From: VGWB01 sp964480945
Lineage (GTDB): Bacteria > Bacteroidota > Ignavibacteria > UBA10030
Direction: 5' to 3'
NCBI GenBank assembly: GCA_964480945.1
Contig: CAYZRX010000027.1
Location: forward strand, 1-44,756
Length of the DNA: 44,756 bases
In this document: one piece after another, positions 8,449 to 17,586 of the stretch
Position numbering within the stretch: the stretch's first letter is position 1
Layout of the letters: each line of letters begins with the position of its first letter
Notes under the pieces: model-generated
Told to the model about the DNA's origin: nothing
The model's input: only the letters and a program-made list of their open reading frames with translations
Database searches by the model: none
Made by a program: the position numbers and the translations under genes

Positions 8449-10452
8449 TCAGCGCGTGAAGATCCATTCCGGCGGAATCAGGCGATTGAGCTTTTCGAGC
8501 AGGTCCGGGGCCAGCATGGTCAATCCGACCTGATAAGAGGCATTGGTCCAGCCGAATCCCTCGCGGGTGATATAGGAGAACTTCGTTCCTACGTTCCCAT
8601 ACTCAGCGAAAACTTCGTGCGTCCGATTGACGACATCGAATTTCTCGGGTATGGTGCCGTTGTACTGCGTCGCATTCAGCGTTATCGTGAAGAGCCATCG
8701 GTAACACAACCGCGTGGCGATGCTGTCCACGCCGTAGTTTCTCAATCCCTGCCAGATCAACATCTGGTGCGGAGCCCAGCCGTACGGGTAATCCCATTGG
8801 CGCAGAGGGTGGTCGGGAGTGATGGTTCCCCTCGACTCTTCGGAGGATCCGACGATGCCTCCGGGCGTCTCGAGCATCGGAAGCGCTCTTCGGACGAGCA
8901 GCGCCGCTTGAGCGTGCGTCGCAAGGCCGGCCCAAAGGGGAAAGAACGTTGTCGCGCCGAGGTAGGCAATCCTTTCCTTCTTGACGAAATCGTAATCGAA
9001 GAACATGCCGCGATCAGCATCCCAGAGGTACTGGTTCACCAGATCCTTCCGCTTCGCCGCTCTCGCATGCCACGCTGAGCTTCTTTCGATCGAACCGTCC
9101 TGACGCGAGAGCGAGCCGCCAAACTCGCGCTCGATGGTTTGCGCGATGTCCCGCTCAATCTTGTAGAGAAGGGAGTTGAGATCGACCGTCACCAGCTCCG
9201 CACAGCGTCCGTAGAGGCGATAGCTTGTATCGTGACCCGATTCGCGCATTGCCCGGTCGTTTTCAAAAAACCGATCGAGCTCGGGATCCTTGATCGTGCC
9301 TGCTCGGTACCCCTTCTCGAAGGCTTGCACATCCATTCCATGCCGGGCAGCAAAGCGCGCGAACACCGCATCGAAGTGACCCGGCTCGACCTCCGGAGGC
9401 GGGCCGTACCCCCAATCGAAGTACCGGCTCAAGCCGGTTGCCGTCAGGTGGTAGCGATTCATCCAGACATTCCGATATTCATCGATCGCTGCCTCCAAAA
9501 CCGTGCGGAGCCAACGATGGCTGAGGGAATCCTTCGGCAGGTGTTTGTAGCACTCCAACGCCATGGAGCTGAGGAACGGGGGCTGCGAGCGTGTAAGATA
9601 GTACGTGCGATTCGCATTCAGGATTGCACCGTAGTGCCTGATCTCGTACACCAAGTTGTCGATCATGGATTTCGCAAGAGCGGTGCGGCCATCCTGCAGC
9701 AGGCCGAGGATAATGAAGTAGCTGTCCCAGCCATACATCTCATTGAAGCGTCCACCCGGTACAACAAAAGGAACACCCTGAAGAGTCCCATCTCTTGTCT
9801 GCCGAAGTGCCAGAGAGAGGATGCCATGATGTCCGTCCAGATGGCGAACATAATCAGGCGTGAGTGTGCGCGGGAGCTGCACGACTCGCAGCTTCCAATC
9901 GGGGTGCCGCTTGCTGACATTGCGAAAATAGTCGAACGCGATCCTGTCTGAGAACGGCACATAGACATAGCGTGAGCTGTCAGCCGTGGCAACTTTGACA
10001 TCGCGAACGATTCTCAATATCCCTTCTTCATCCACACGCCGTGTGAGACCATCCCAGTGGAGGTCGCGAACCAAGCGCGAGATGCGATCGACCGGCGGTT
10101 CGAAGATGCGATCAGTTCGAAGGGTCGCTGTGTCGGCTGCGCGCTGTTTGAGGAGCGTCAGCTCTTGCAGGAGGTTGGAAAGCTCATACGTGCCGGCGAC
10201 TTCATAGCGGGCGCCGCCGACGGCGTGGAACCAAAAGCGCTTGTCCCCGCGGCCGGTGCCGGCAACATGCGGGTCGTCGACGGTGATCTTGAGATCGTTG
10301 TCGGTATCTTCATTAGCCAACAGCTCTCGGAGCACCGTTCGGACTTCCACGATAGCCTGCTTTGTGGCAGTTTGTGAATCCGCGGCCGGCGGCGTGAGAA
10401 CCAACCATACCGTCAGGGCGGCGAGGAGGCGAGGCATCAGAGGGCGTATCAT
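8449..10452 (-). CDS. Exported trehalase (GH37), similar to fungal neutral trehalase
   Basis: This 667-residue glycosidase hydrolyses trehalose to two glucose molecules. Both trehalase signatures are present: PGGRFNEMYGWDSYF at 232-246 and QWDYPYGWAPHQ near residue 550. The N-terminus (RLLAALTVWLVLTPPAADS) is a signal peptide, so the enzyme should act in the periplasm or outside. Unusually, residues 48-60 read EDTDNDLKITVDD, followed by GTYELSNLLQELTLL and GLTRRVDEEGI. These resemble the calcium-binding module and following core of fungal neutral trehalases rather than the shorter E. coli TreA/TreF type. It ends the trehalose run, 89 nt after treY. It could recycle exported or environmental trehalose. 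The trehalase call is firm; the calcium role is inference. Confidence 0.93.
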   Translation of the reverse strand: MIRPLMPRLLAALTVWLVLTPPAADSQTATKQAIVEVRTVLRELLANEDTDNDLKITVDDPHVAGTGRGDKRFWFHAVGGARYEVAGTYELSNLLQELTLLKQRAADTATLRTDRIFEPPVDRISRLVRDLHWDGLTRRVDEEGILRIVRDVKVATADSSRYVYVPFSDRIAFDYFRNVSKRHPDWKLRVVQLPRTLTPDYVRHLDGHHGILSLALRQTRDGTLQGVPFVVPGGRFNEMYGWDSYFIILGLLQDGRTALAKSMIDNLVYEIRHYGAILNANRTYYLTRSQPPFLSSMALECYKHLPKDSLSHRWLRTVLEAAIDEYRNVWMNRYHLTATGLSRYFDWGYGPPPEVEPGHFDAVFARFAARHGMDVQAFEKGYRAGTIKDPELDRFFENDRAMRESGHDTSYRLYGRCAELVTVDLNSLLYKIERDIAQTIEREFGGSLSRQDGSIERSSAWHARAAKRKDLVNQYLWDADRGMFFDYDFVKKERIAYLGATTFFPLWAGLATHAQAALLVRRALPMLETPGGIVGSSEESRGTITPDHPLRQWDYPYGWAPHQMLIWQGLRNYGVDSIATRLCYRWLFTITLNATQYNGTIPEKFDVVNRTHEVFAEYGNVGTKFSYITREGFGWTNASYQVGLTMLAPDLLEKLNRLIPPEWIFTR

Positions 10453-10541
10453 TCTGGTTCTGCGAAGCTACTTGCCAATCACAGTGCGCTCAACGGGAGA
10501 ACACAGAGGAGTGAACGACTGAGCGGCATCGGCACGCTGAG

Positions 10542-13343
10542 TCATCCGGTCTCTCCGATCAGAAGCGCGATGGGGAACTCTTCACATACCGTTGCAAGCT
10601 CGAGCCGTCGAGGACCTTCTCCATGCTTGTTGGTCAGCGCGTTGTGCCAGGCCGTCGGGGCCTTCTCCGGGAGGTCTATCGAGGTATCTTCCCAAACCCG
10701 GTTGCCAATCGGCAACTCCTCCGGTGTAATCAAAGAACCAAAGTGGCACGGAGCAACCGTGACCGACCACCGGCTTTCCCATTGGCGCGCGAAGGCAACG
10801 ACATGGTTATTATGCTGCCCCCGGACGGTAAGGGGGGAATACGTCCCCGTGGAGTACAGCGCTTGGTAACGGCGGCGCAGTTCGAGAATCCGATGTATCA
10901 CGAACAGCTTGATTCTTCCATCGTGCTTGTTGAGCAGCAACTCGTGAAGCAGCACGTCGGGGCAGCTTTCCTCGTGCACCTTCAGGTGCTTGAGGGCCTC
11001 CATCCGCTTGACATAATCGACCGGGTCGCGGTTGTCAGGATCGACGAGACGAAGGTCCCACAACTCGCTTCCCTGGTAAAAATCAGGTACGCCGGGACAG
11101 GTCAGCTTCAAGAGCGTTTGCGAGAGAGAGTTGAAGGCGCCATAATGAGCAATCTTCCTTTGAAACAGGCGGAAGTCCTCTAGGAAACGATTGTTTTCGG
11201 ATGGCGTTAACGTGCTCTCGATGAAGGCGAGGAACCCGCTTTCGTATTGCTCATCGGGCTTCAGCCATGCGGTGTGAACCTTTGCCTCACGTACAGCTTT
11301 GATCATATAGCGCTTGATTCTCTCGACGAATGTCGCCACTTCCCCCTCGTCGAAGGGGTACGACCCAAGAAGGGTCTGATAATAGAAATATTCGTCATTC
11401 TTGTCTGGGACCTCACCGGCGCTCGTGCTCGCTTTCTTCACCTTGTTCCACCTGTACCAAGCTGCGACTTTCCCTGCCCATTCATTCGGCAGTTCGGAGA
11501 GCACATCAATGCGGGCCCGGACATCCTCTCCGCGTTTTGTATCGTGCGTTGAGGTTGCACTCATCGCGTGCGGCCAGCGCGCAGCTCGCTTTTTGTTGAA
11601 ATAGTGAAACTCAACGAGCGATCTTCCGAAACGATCGGGAGTCCCGCCGACTTCATTCAAAGACACTAGTTTGTTGTAGATGTAAAAGACGGTATCCTCG
11701 AGCCCCTTGGCCATCAGAGGTCCGGAGAGCTGTTGGAACCTCATGACAAAATGAATCCAATCCGCCTGTTCCTCCGGCGAGAGTCGAGTGGAGAAATCCA
11801 AAAGGAGAAATCGTTCAATGAAGTCCAGTTCGAGTACAAGCGCCGGGGCGGTTTCCCTCGCTCGCTTTATTGCCTCGCTCATGAATCTTCGGTCGGCCTC
11901 CTCAATCGGCTGGCCGCAGATGTAGGTCCGGTAGACGGGAAAGAGGGCAAGGAGTTCTACGAGAGCGCGCCGCAAACCGTACAAAGTAATATCGCGGGCA
12001 AACCGATCTTTGGCGGAGAGACGTTTGAGCAGATGAGCAAGCTGGTCGATGTCACCAGCCATATGGCGACCGATCATGAGCCTTTTCTTATCCGCCACAA
12101 GTGAACTGTACTGGACAAACCGGCCGATGAATTGGGAATAGATTCGTTCGAACCGCTTGTCGTTCTGCCGTTCGCAAAAGATGCCGTTCACAAGGTTTAG
12201 AAAATCGTAGCCGGTCGTCCCCTCAACACGCCAGCGCGCGGGGAGGTCTTCATCGGGCTGGAGGATTTTTTCGACGACCCGATAGCCTTCCGGACCGATC
12301 TCGCGTAGTCTCTCGAGGTACTGAGCAGGATCGCAGAGTCCGTCGATATGGTCGACTCGCACGCCAGAGAAATCGCCAGACCACAACAACCTGCCGATCA
12401 ACGCGTGTGTTGACCGGAAGACTCGCTCATCCTCAACGCGGACTGAAATCAATTGGTTGATGTTGAAGAATCGTCTGTAGTTGATCTCTTCGGTTGCCAC
12501 CTTCCAGAACGAGAGCCGGAAGAACTGGCCTGACAGAAGCCGATCGAGCGCGTTGAATGAGTCGGGATCTCCTTTCTGGCCATTGAGCTGTCGGAGGTTC
12601 AGGTCCACGTATTCCTTGATTTCCCCATTCGCGTTGTAGAGCCGCCAGAGAGCACTCTTGGAGAGCTCGATCTGTTCTCTGCGCTTGACAGGATCGGTTC
12701 GGTTCTCGGGGGTCGGAAACGATGTCGTAATACCCGCAAATTTCTTGAAATCGACGTGTTCCTTTCCCAGCGTTGCCTCCAGCGTGTGGAGATTGGCGGT
12801 CAAAATAGTCGCGTATGATTCAATCCGCAAGGGGAAGCAGAGGTCATAGTAGTTGACCTTCAGCCCTCCCTCATCCAGGGAGATATGAATCTCGCCGTTC
12901 TCAAGACACTCGCCGTAGAATTTCCCGAGGAACGGTGCGAGCACCTTCCCCTTCATGCTCTCGTACGGATGGTTCCAGTCGATATCGAAATGGTCGGAAA
13001 AGGGGGAAGCGGGACCATATTCGAGGACATCCATCAACATCCGATTCTGGCTGTCGAACGCCATGTGGTTCGGCACGATATCTTGAATCCATCCTATTCC
13101 CCGTTCCCTCAACGCGGCCAAAAGTCTCTCCAGATCCGGCACCGTCCCGAGTTCCGCGTTGATCTCGTTCGGGTCCGTCACGTCGTACCCGTGCGTGCTC
13201 CCTTTCCGCGCAGCGAAGATCGGAGAAGCATAAATGTGCGAAATGCCCAGATCGCGAAAATACTCTGCGAGTGGCTCCACCGATTGAAAACCGAAGGTGG
13301 GCGTAAGCTGCAGGCGGTAGGTTGCGGAGGGGACCACGCTCAT
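10542..13343 (-). CDS. treY: Malto-oligosyltrehalose synthase
   Basis: TreY isomerises the reducing-end maltose unit of an alpha-1,4-glucan into a trehalose unit, the first step of the TreY/TreZ route. The 933-residue product starts MSVVPSATYRLQL and continues with SHIYASPIFAARKGSTHGYD and WIQDIVPNHMAFD, all hallmarks of TreY (GH13). The catalytic aspartate stretch GVRVDHIDGL follows at about 360. I chose the ATG at 13343, not the in-frame start 48 codons upstream, because the family begins here and because this ATG overlaps the TGA of the GH57 gene as ATGA. That overlap implies translational coupling. Confidence 0.95.
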   Translation of the reverse strand: MSVVPSATYRLQLTPTFGFQSVEPLAEYFRDLGISHIYASPIFAARKGSTHGYDVTDPNEINAELGTVPDLERLLAALRERGIGWIQDIVPNHMAFDSQNRMLMDVLEYGPASPFSDHFDIDWNHPYESMKGKVLAPFLGKFYGECLENGEIHISLDEGGLKVNYYDLCFPLRIESYATILTANLHTLEATLGKEHVDFKKFAGITTSFPTPENRTDPVKRREQIELSKSALWRLYNANGEIKEYVDLNLRQLNGQKGDPDSFNALDRLLSGQFFRLSFWKVATEEINYRRFFNINQLISVRVEDERVFRSTHALIGRLLWSGDFSGVRVDHIDGLCDPAQYLERLREIGPEGYRVVEKILQPDEDLPARWRVEGTTGYDFLNLVNGIFCERQNDKRFERIYSQFIGRFVQYSSLVADKKRLMIGRHMAGDIDQLAHLLKRLSAKDRFARDITLYGLRRALVELLALFPVYRTYICGQPIEEADRRFMSEAIKRARETAPALVLELDFIERFLLLDFSTRLSPEEQADWIHFVMRFQQLSGPLMAKGLEDTVFYIYNKLVSLNEVGGTPDRFGRSLVEFHYFNKKRAARWPHAMSATSTHDTKRGEDVRARIDVLSELPNEWAGKVAAWYRWNKVKKASTSAGEVPDKNDEYFYYQTLLGSYPFDEGEVATFVERIKRYMIKAVREAKVHTAWLKPDEQYESGFLAFIESTLTPSENNRFLEDFRLFQRKIAHYGAFNSLSQTLLKLTCPGVPDFYQGSELWDLRLVDPDNRDPVDYVKRMEALKHLKVHEESCPDVLLHELLLNKHDGRIKLFVIHRILELRRRYQALYSTGTYSPLTVRGQHNNHVVAFARQWESRWSVTVAPCHFGSLITPEELPIGNRVWEDTSIDLPEKAPTAWHNALTNKHGEGPRRLELATVCEEFPIALLIGETG

Positions 13344-15757
13344 CGAACCCTCACATGCAGATGGGCCCCAAGTCGTGAGAAGAGGGTGATCCAGCGTTGG
13401 GCAGAACCATCGCCGGCATTGGCTTTCTGCTCCTGGTTTGGATACAACGTTTCGGCGAGAGCAAAGTATGTATTCTGGGCTTTCCAAAGGTCCAGAGCGA
13501 GGTGCAAGTCAGCGAGTGCCTCCAACGACTGTTCCAGCTCCTCAAGAGGTGGGAGATCGAGGGGATGTGCGTTGAGCATCTCGATCCGCGCCGTGATCCA
13601 TTGGCCCACTTTGAACTCGAGTTCTTCCACATGGAGCTTCAGTGAGAATTTCCGAGCTTGTTGCGCGAGCGCTCGAAGCTTCTCGATATCCACCTTCGGA
13701 TCATCAAACAATCTGACGAGCTGCTCGCTGATCACCAACCCGCTCGGTATGATGAGCAAGGCTGGAATGGGATGCTGCAGACCCTGGAGAAATGCCATCA
13801 CGGCAGAGTTATCTTCGTAGATCGTCCGAAGTGAGCGATTTACGGAATCGAGAGTTTCTCTGAGAACGTCTTGGAGGATCTGGCGTTGTTCATCCCGGAA
13901 GAGGTGCCAGAGGGTGTAGTTGTTCGAGCCAAAATACTTCAGCATCAAACGCACGAACTCCGTCAGATCTCCTTTCTCGAAGGCCTTCGTGAGCTCGTCC
14001 TGCACTGACGCAAATGCTTCGTCACCCATGAAGACGCGGACGCCACCATTGACATTGTGGTCACCGAGGTGCAGCACCGCAAAAGTGATGGTGCAGTCCT
14101 CCCATGTCAGCATGGACTCAATCCTGACTTTTCCGAGAGCCGCTCTGAATCTGCCGCTTGCCAGGCTCTTGTACGCATCGCTCTCCACCGTGTAGCAGTA
14201 GAGCCGCGTTACCTGCTGAGGTTCAGTAAACAGTGACGTGATGCCATAATGTGCGCCCACGCGAACCAGATCAACGCTCGCCGGCTTGACGTACCTGTCG
14301 TAGACTGCCGCCCCGTCCCTCAACACGTTGCTGGGCGCCAACGCAAGCTTGTCCGTGAAGGCGCTTTCGAACGATCGCCCGGACAGGGCTTCGGCTTCTC
14401 GGATGGCTTTGGCGGCATACTGGAGTACCTCCGTTGTCTCGATACCGGAGATTTCGTCGAAGAACCAGCCACAGCTTGTATACATCAACATACAGTCACG
14501 CTGCATTTCCAGGAGCCTCAGCGCGCGCACCGTCTCCTCCTGGGAAAGCTCGCGGATGGTGTGCCGTCTGAGGACGCGTTTTACATTCTCCCGTGATCGG
14601 TCGTGGATGATCTCATAGTACTCATTCCTCAGCCTCCATGGATCAGAGACGTACTTTGGCGCTTCGGCCTCATACAGTGATAGAAGGGCATCCCGCAAGC
14701 TGTCCATAGCCTCTCGGAGAGGTTTCCTCCACGGTTGGGTCCAGCCGGCGTGTCCAAAGTTGCACCCGCAGTCGTCGCGCCAGCGCTCCACCCCATGGAC
14801 GCAACTCCACGATGAGTTTTCGACTATCTCCACTGCGTGCGTCGGCGGATGCTGCTCCAGATACTCGGCGTAGTTTACCAGTCGCGCCTGTTGTGTTGAC
14901 TCAATATGGTGGAGACAATAGGCAAGGGCCATGTCACCGTGTCGCCGATGGTGTCCATACGATTCACCGTCTGTTGCGACGTGGACAAGCTGAGGCCATG
15001 ATCGAGATTCAATGAACGATCCCACCAAGCGTTGCGCGAAACGCTCGCCGTTCTCGAGGAGGTCACCGAATGCCATCTCTTGCGAAATCAGTCCGTTGTA
15101 GAAGAAGACGGCGATCGATTTGCCGGAGGGGAGTGAACACTGGTACGCCATGGTGGGATCGATCCGTTCGCCCACATCGACCCATTCACTGTCAGACTGC
15201 AGGTTCCTGATCCGGCGTGCTTGCCTCGGCGCGAGAATGGTGAATTTGATCTTCAACTCCGCAAGCACTTCAAGGGTCTCAAGGTCGACAGCGGTTTCCG
15301 GCAACCACATCCCTTCGGGGAATCTGCCGAACCGTTTCTCAAAATCCATGATCCCCCAATACGCCTGCGTGTACTTGTCCTGGCGGTTCGCCAGCGGCAT
15401 GATCATGTGATTGTAGACCTGCGCGATCGCAGAACCATGCCCCGAGAACTGGCTCTTGCTCATCTTATCAGCCTCGATGATGGCGTTCAGTACCTCGGGC
15501 TTGCGCCGTTCCATCCATGCACAGAGCGTCGGTCCGATGTCGAAACTGATCTTGGAGTAGTTGTTGACGAGATTCAGGATGCGATTCTCGCTGTCCACAA
15601 TGCGCGATGCCGTATTGGGCGCATAACACTCGGCTGTGACCCGTTCATTCCAGTCGTGGTAAGGAAAGGCAGAGTCCTGCAACTCCACCTCCTCAAGCCA
15701 CGGATTCTCCCGCGGCGGCTGATAGAAGTGCCCGTGAATGCAAATATAGCGGTTCAT
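13340..15757 (-). CDS. Glycoside hydrolase family 57 protein with DUF3536
   Basis: The product is 805 residues from the ATG at 15757, beginning MNRYICIHGHFYQPPRENPW. The HGHFYQPPRE start, the ERVTAECYAPN stretch and a PEGMWLPETAVD segment are typical of GH57 proteins of the DUF3536 type. GH57 members include alpha-amylases, branching enzymes and 4-alpha-glucanotransferases, but the DUF3536 subgroup has no assigned substrate that I know of. No signal peptide is seen, so the protein is cytoplasmic. Its ATG overlaps the treZ stop and its TGA overlaps the treY start, each as ATGA, so all three should be made in fixed proportion. The coupling suggests that it trims or debranches glucan for TreY, or makes glucan; that is inference. 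Confidence 0.9.
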   Translation of the reverse strand: MNRYICIHGHFYQPPRENPWLEEVELQDSAFPYHDWNERVTAECYAPNTASRIVDSENRILNLVNNYSKISFDIGPTLCAWMERRKPEVLNAIIEADKMSKSQFSGHGSAIAQVYNHMIMPLANRQDKYTQAYWGIMDFEKRFGRFPEGMWLPETAVDLETLEVLAELKIKFTILAPRQARRIRNLQSDSEWVDVGERIDPTMAYQCSLPSGKSIAVFFYNGLISQEMAFGDLLENGERFAQRLVGSFIESRSWPQLVHVATDGESYGHHRRHGDMALAYCLHHIESTQQARLVNYAEYLEQHPPTHAVEIVENSSWSCVHGVERWRDDCGCNFGHAGWTQPWRKPLREAMDSLRDALLSLYEAEAPKYVSDPWRLRNEYYEIIHDRSRENVKRVLRRHTIRELSQEETVRALRLLEMQRDCMLMYTSCGWFFDEISGIETTEVLQYAAKAIREAEALSGRSFESAFTDKLALAPSNVLRDGAAVYDRYVKPASVDLVRVGAHYGITSLFTEPQQVTRLYCYTVESDAYKSLASGRFRAALGKVRIESMLTWEDCTITFAVLHLGDHNVNGGVRVFMGDEAFASVQDELTKAFEKGDLTEFVRLMLKYFGSNNYTLWHLFRDEQRQILQDVLRETLDSVNRSLRTIYEDNSAVMAFLQGLQHPIPALLIIPSGLVISEQLVRLFDDPKVDIEKLRALAQQARKFSLKLHVEELEFKVGQWITARIEMLNAHPLDLPPLEELEQSLEALADLHLALDLWKAQNTYFALAETLYPNQEQKANAGDGSAQRWITLFSRLGAHLHVRVR

Positions 15758-17586
15758 GAAGTTCGGACTTTCTTGTACAAGGCGGCACTGTGAGGTTGCA
15801 GAGTGATCGGATCCCCAGAACGAACCACGTGCTGCGCGGCGCTCCCTGGGCCGCCCCACGTGGTGTCGGCAGAATCCAGAACGAGCTTCCATGCTCCAAC
15901 CGGCAGAGGCATCTCCACGGTGGACGCATCGGTGCTGAAATTGAACAGAGCAACGATGTGGCTCGTCCTCCACCAGCGCCGCAGGAGCACCGTGCGGGCG
16001 TGCTCAAAGCCGACGGCTTCGAGGTGCTCGAACGAGAGGTGTGAGAGTGCCGGGAATTCCTTTCTGAGAGCCAGCAGCTGCCGGTAGTACTCCAGCATGA
16101 TCTTGTTCCTACCCGAAGATCTCTTCTGCCACTGTATCGTGGAAGCCAGAAATGTTTGAGGATCGGCCGGGTCGGGCGGTTCAGCAGCCCACCGGAAAGC
16201 CGCGAACTCCGCTCGCCTGCCTTTGCGTACAGCCTCCAGCAGCTGCGGATCCGAATGATCAACAAAGTAAAGGAACGGCGTCTCTTCAGCGTACTCTTCC
16301 CCCATGAAGAACAGTGGAATGTGGGGTGAGAGAATAACAGCGGCCGCGGCCAACTTCAGCGCCTCGAACGACACCAGGGACGAGAGACGTTCCCCCTGCA
16401 GCCGGTTGCCGATCTGGTCGTGATTTTGAGAACTCACGACGAGCCGGGGCGTCGGGCACGTCGCCGTGCTGTTCCCGTGACGGCGCCGGCGGTAACTCGA
16501 ATATTGGCCGGAGAAAACAAATCCCTCACGCAGGCTTTTGACGAAGTGTTCAGTGGAACCGAAGTCTTCGTAGTAGCCCGTCCGCTCGCCGGTCAGGAGC
16601 GTATGAATGCTATGATGGAAATCGTCGCACCACTGTGCGTCGATCCCGAACCCGCCAAGCTCGGGAGGCCGGATGATCCTTGTATCGTTCAGATCACTCT
16701 CCGCGATCAGACAATGCCTTCGACCGGTCGCGCGGGATAAAACATTCACGCGCTGCGCCAATTCCTGAAGAAACGGCACCGCGCTCATGTCATAGATGCC
16801 ATGGACCGCGTCGAGGCGTAAGGCATCGATGTGGTAGCGATCGAACCAGAACAGGGCGTTCTCAATGAAGAAGTTGCGTACTTCATCGCTGTCGGGGCCG
16901 TCAAAGTTGACCGCCTTCCCCCACGGCGTCCGATACTTGTCTGTGAAATACGGGCCAAACTCTTCAAGATAGTTTCCCTCCGGCCCGAGATGGTTATACA
17001 CGACATCGAGGAGAACAACCATCCCTTTGGCGTGACACTCCCGCACGAGGCGCTTGAGGCCATCCGGGCCTCCGTAGCTGTTCTGCACCGCAAAAGGGTA
17101 CACCCCGTCGTACCCCCAATTGCGCTCACCAGGGAACTGGGCAACCGGCATGAGTTCGATCGCATTGATCCCCAGCGCAGAGAGCTGATCGAGTCTCGGA
17201 ATGACGGCCTCGAACGTCCCCTCGGGTGTGAACGTGCCGACGTGCAGCTCATACATCACCATTTTGTCAAGCTCGATGCCCCGCCACGATGCGTCGTTCC
17301 AGCGAAAGGAGTGTGGACTGTCAAAGCGGGAGCACCCGTGGACCCCTTCAGGCTGAAATTGAGACGCAGGATCAGCCCTGAGTCGATCTCCATTCAGGCA
17401 ATAACGATAGGCGGATTCGGGGGAGACGTTTTCTGCAATCAGTCGCCAGTACCCGTGCTCGTCCTTTTGCATCGGGAGCGTGCGCGGTCTGGGGCCGAGA
17501 AGCTCAAGATCCAACCGTTCAACCCGCGGACCCCAAACGACAAACTCACACCTTCCGTACTCAAGACAGTGCGCGCCGATCTTCAT
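15754..17586 (-). CDS. treZ: Malto-oligosyltrehalose trehalohydrolase
   Basis: TreZ cleaves free trehalose from the malto-oligosyltrehalose made by TreY. The 610-residue product has an N-terminal immunoglobulin-like domain (1-95), then a GH13 barrel with MYELHVGTFTPEGTF at 111-125, LLDVVYNHLGPEGNY, the nucleophile D259 in DALRLDAVHGI and the acid E296 in LIAESDLND. The segment TPEGTF and the downstream ELGGFGIDAQWCDDFHH are diagnostic of TreZ rather than GlgB. Its ATG overlaps the glgB TGA, and its TGA overlaps the ATG of the GH57 gene. It therefore sits in the middle of a four-gene translationally coupled chain. Confidence 0.95.
   Translation of the reverse strand: MKIGAHCLEYGRCEFVVWGPRVERLDLELLGPRPRTLPMQKDEHGYWRLIAENVSPESAYRYCLNGDRLRADPASQFQPEGVHGCSRFDSPHSFRWNDASWRGIELDKMVMYELHVGTFTPEGTFEAVIPRLDQLSALGINAIELMPVAQFPGERNWGYDGVYPFAVQNSYGGPDGLKRLVRECHAKGMVVLLDVVYNHLGPEGNYLEEFGPYFTDKYRTPWGKAVNFDGPDSDEVRNFFIENALFWFDRYHIDALRLDAVHGIYDMSAVPFLQELAQRVNVLSRATGRRHCLIAESDLNDTRIIRPPELGGFGIDAQWCDDFHHSIHTLLTGERTGYYEDFGSTEHFVKSLREGFVFSGQYSSYRRRRHGNSTATCPTPRLVVSSQNHDQIGNRLQGERLSSLVSFEALKLAAAAVILSPHIPLFFMGEEYAEETPFLYFVDHSDPQLLEAVRKGRRAEFAAFRWAAEPPDPADPQTFLASTIQWQKRSSGRNKIMLEYYRQLLALRKEFPALSHLSFEHLEAVGFEHARTVLLRRWWRTSHIVALFNFSTDASTVEMPLPVGAWKLVLDSADTTWGGPGSAAQHVVRSGDPITLQPHSAALYKKVRTS

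Noticed and set aside
5270..10452. Joint transfer of a fungal-type trehalase and fungal-type H+-ATPase from a eukaryote
   Set aside because: P3A ATPases are widespread in bacteria and archaea, the two genes are separated by a bacterial-type HEAT gene, and codon use does not stand out by eye. Coincidence is the simpler reading.
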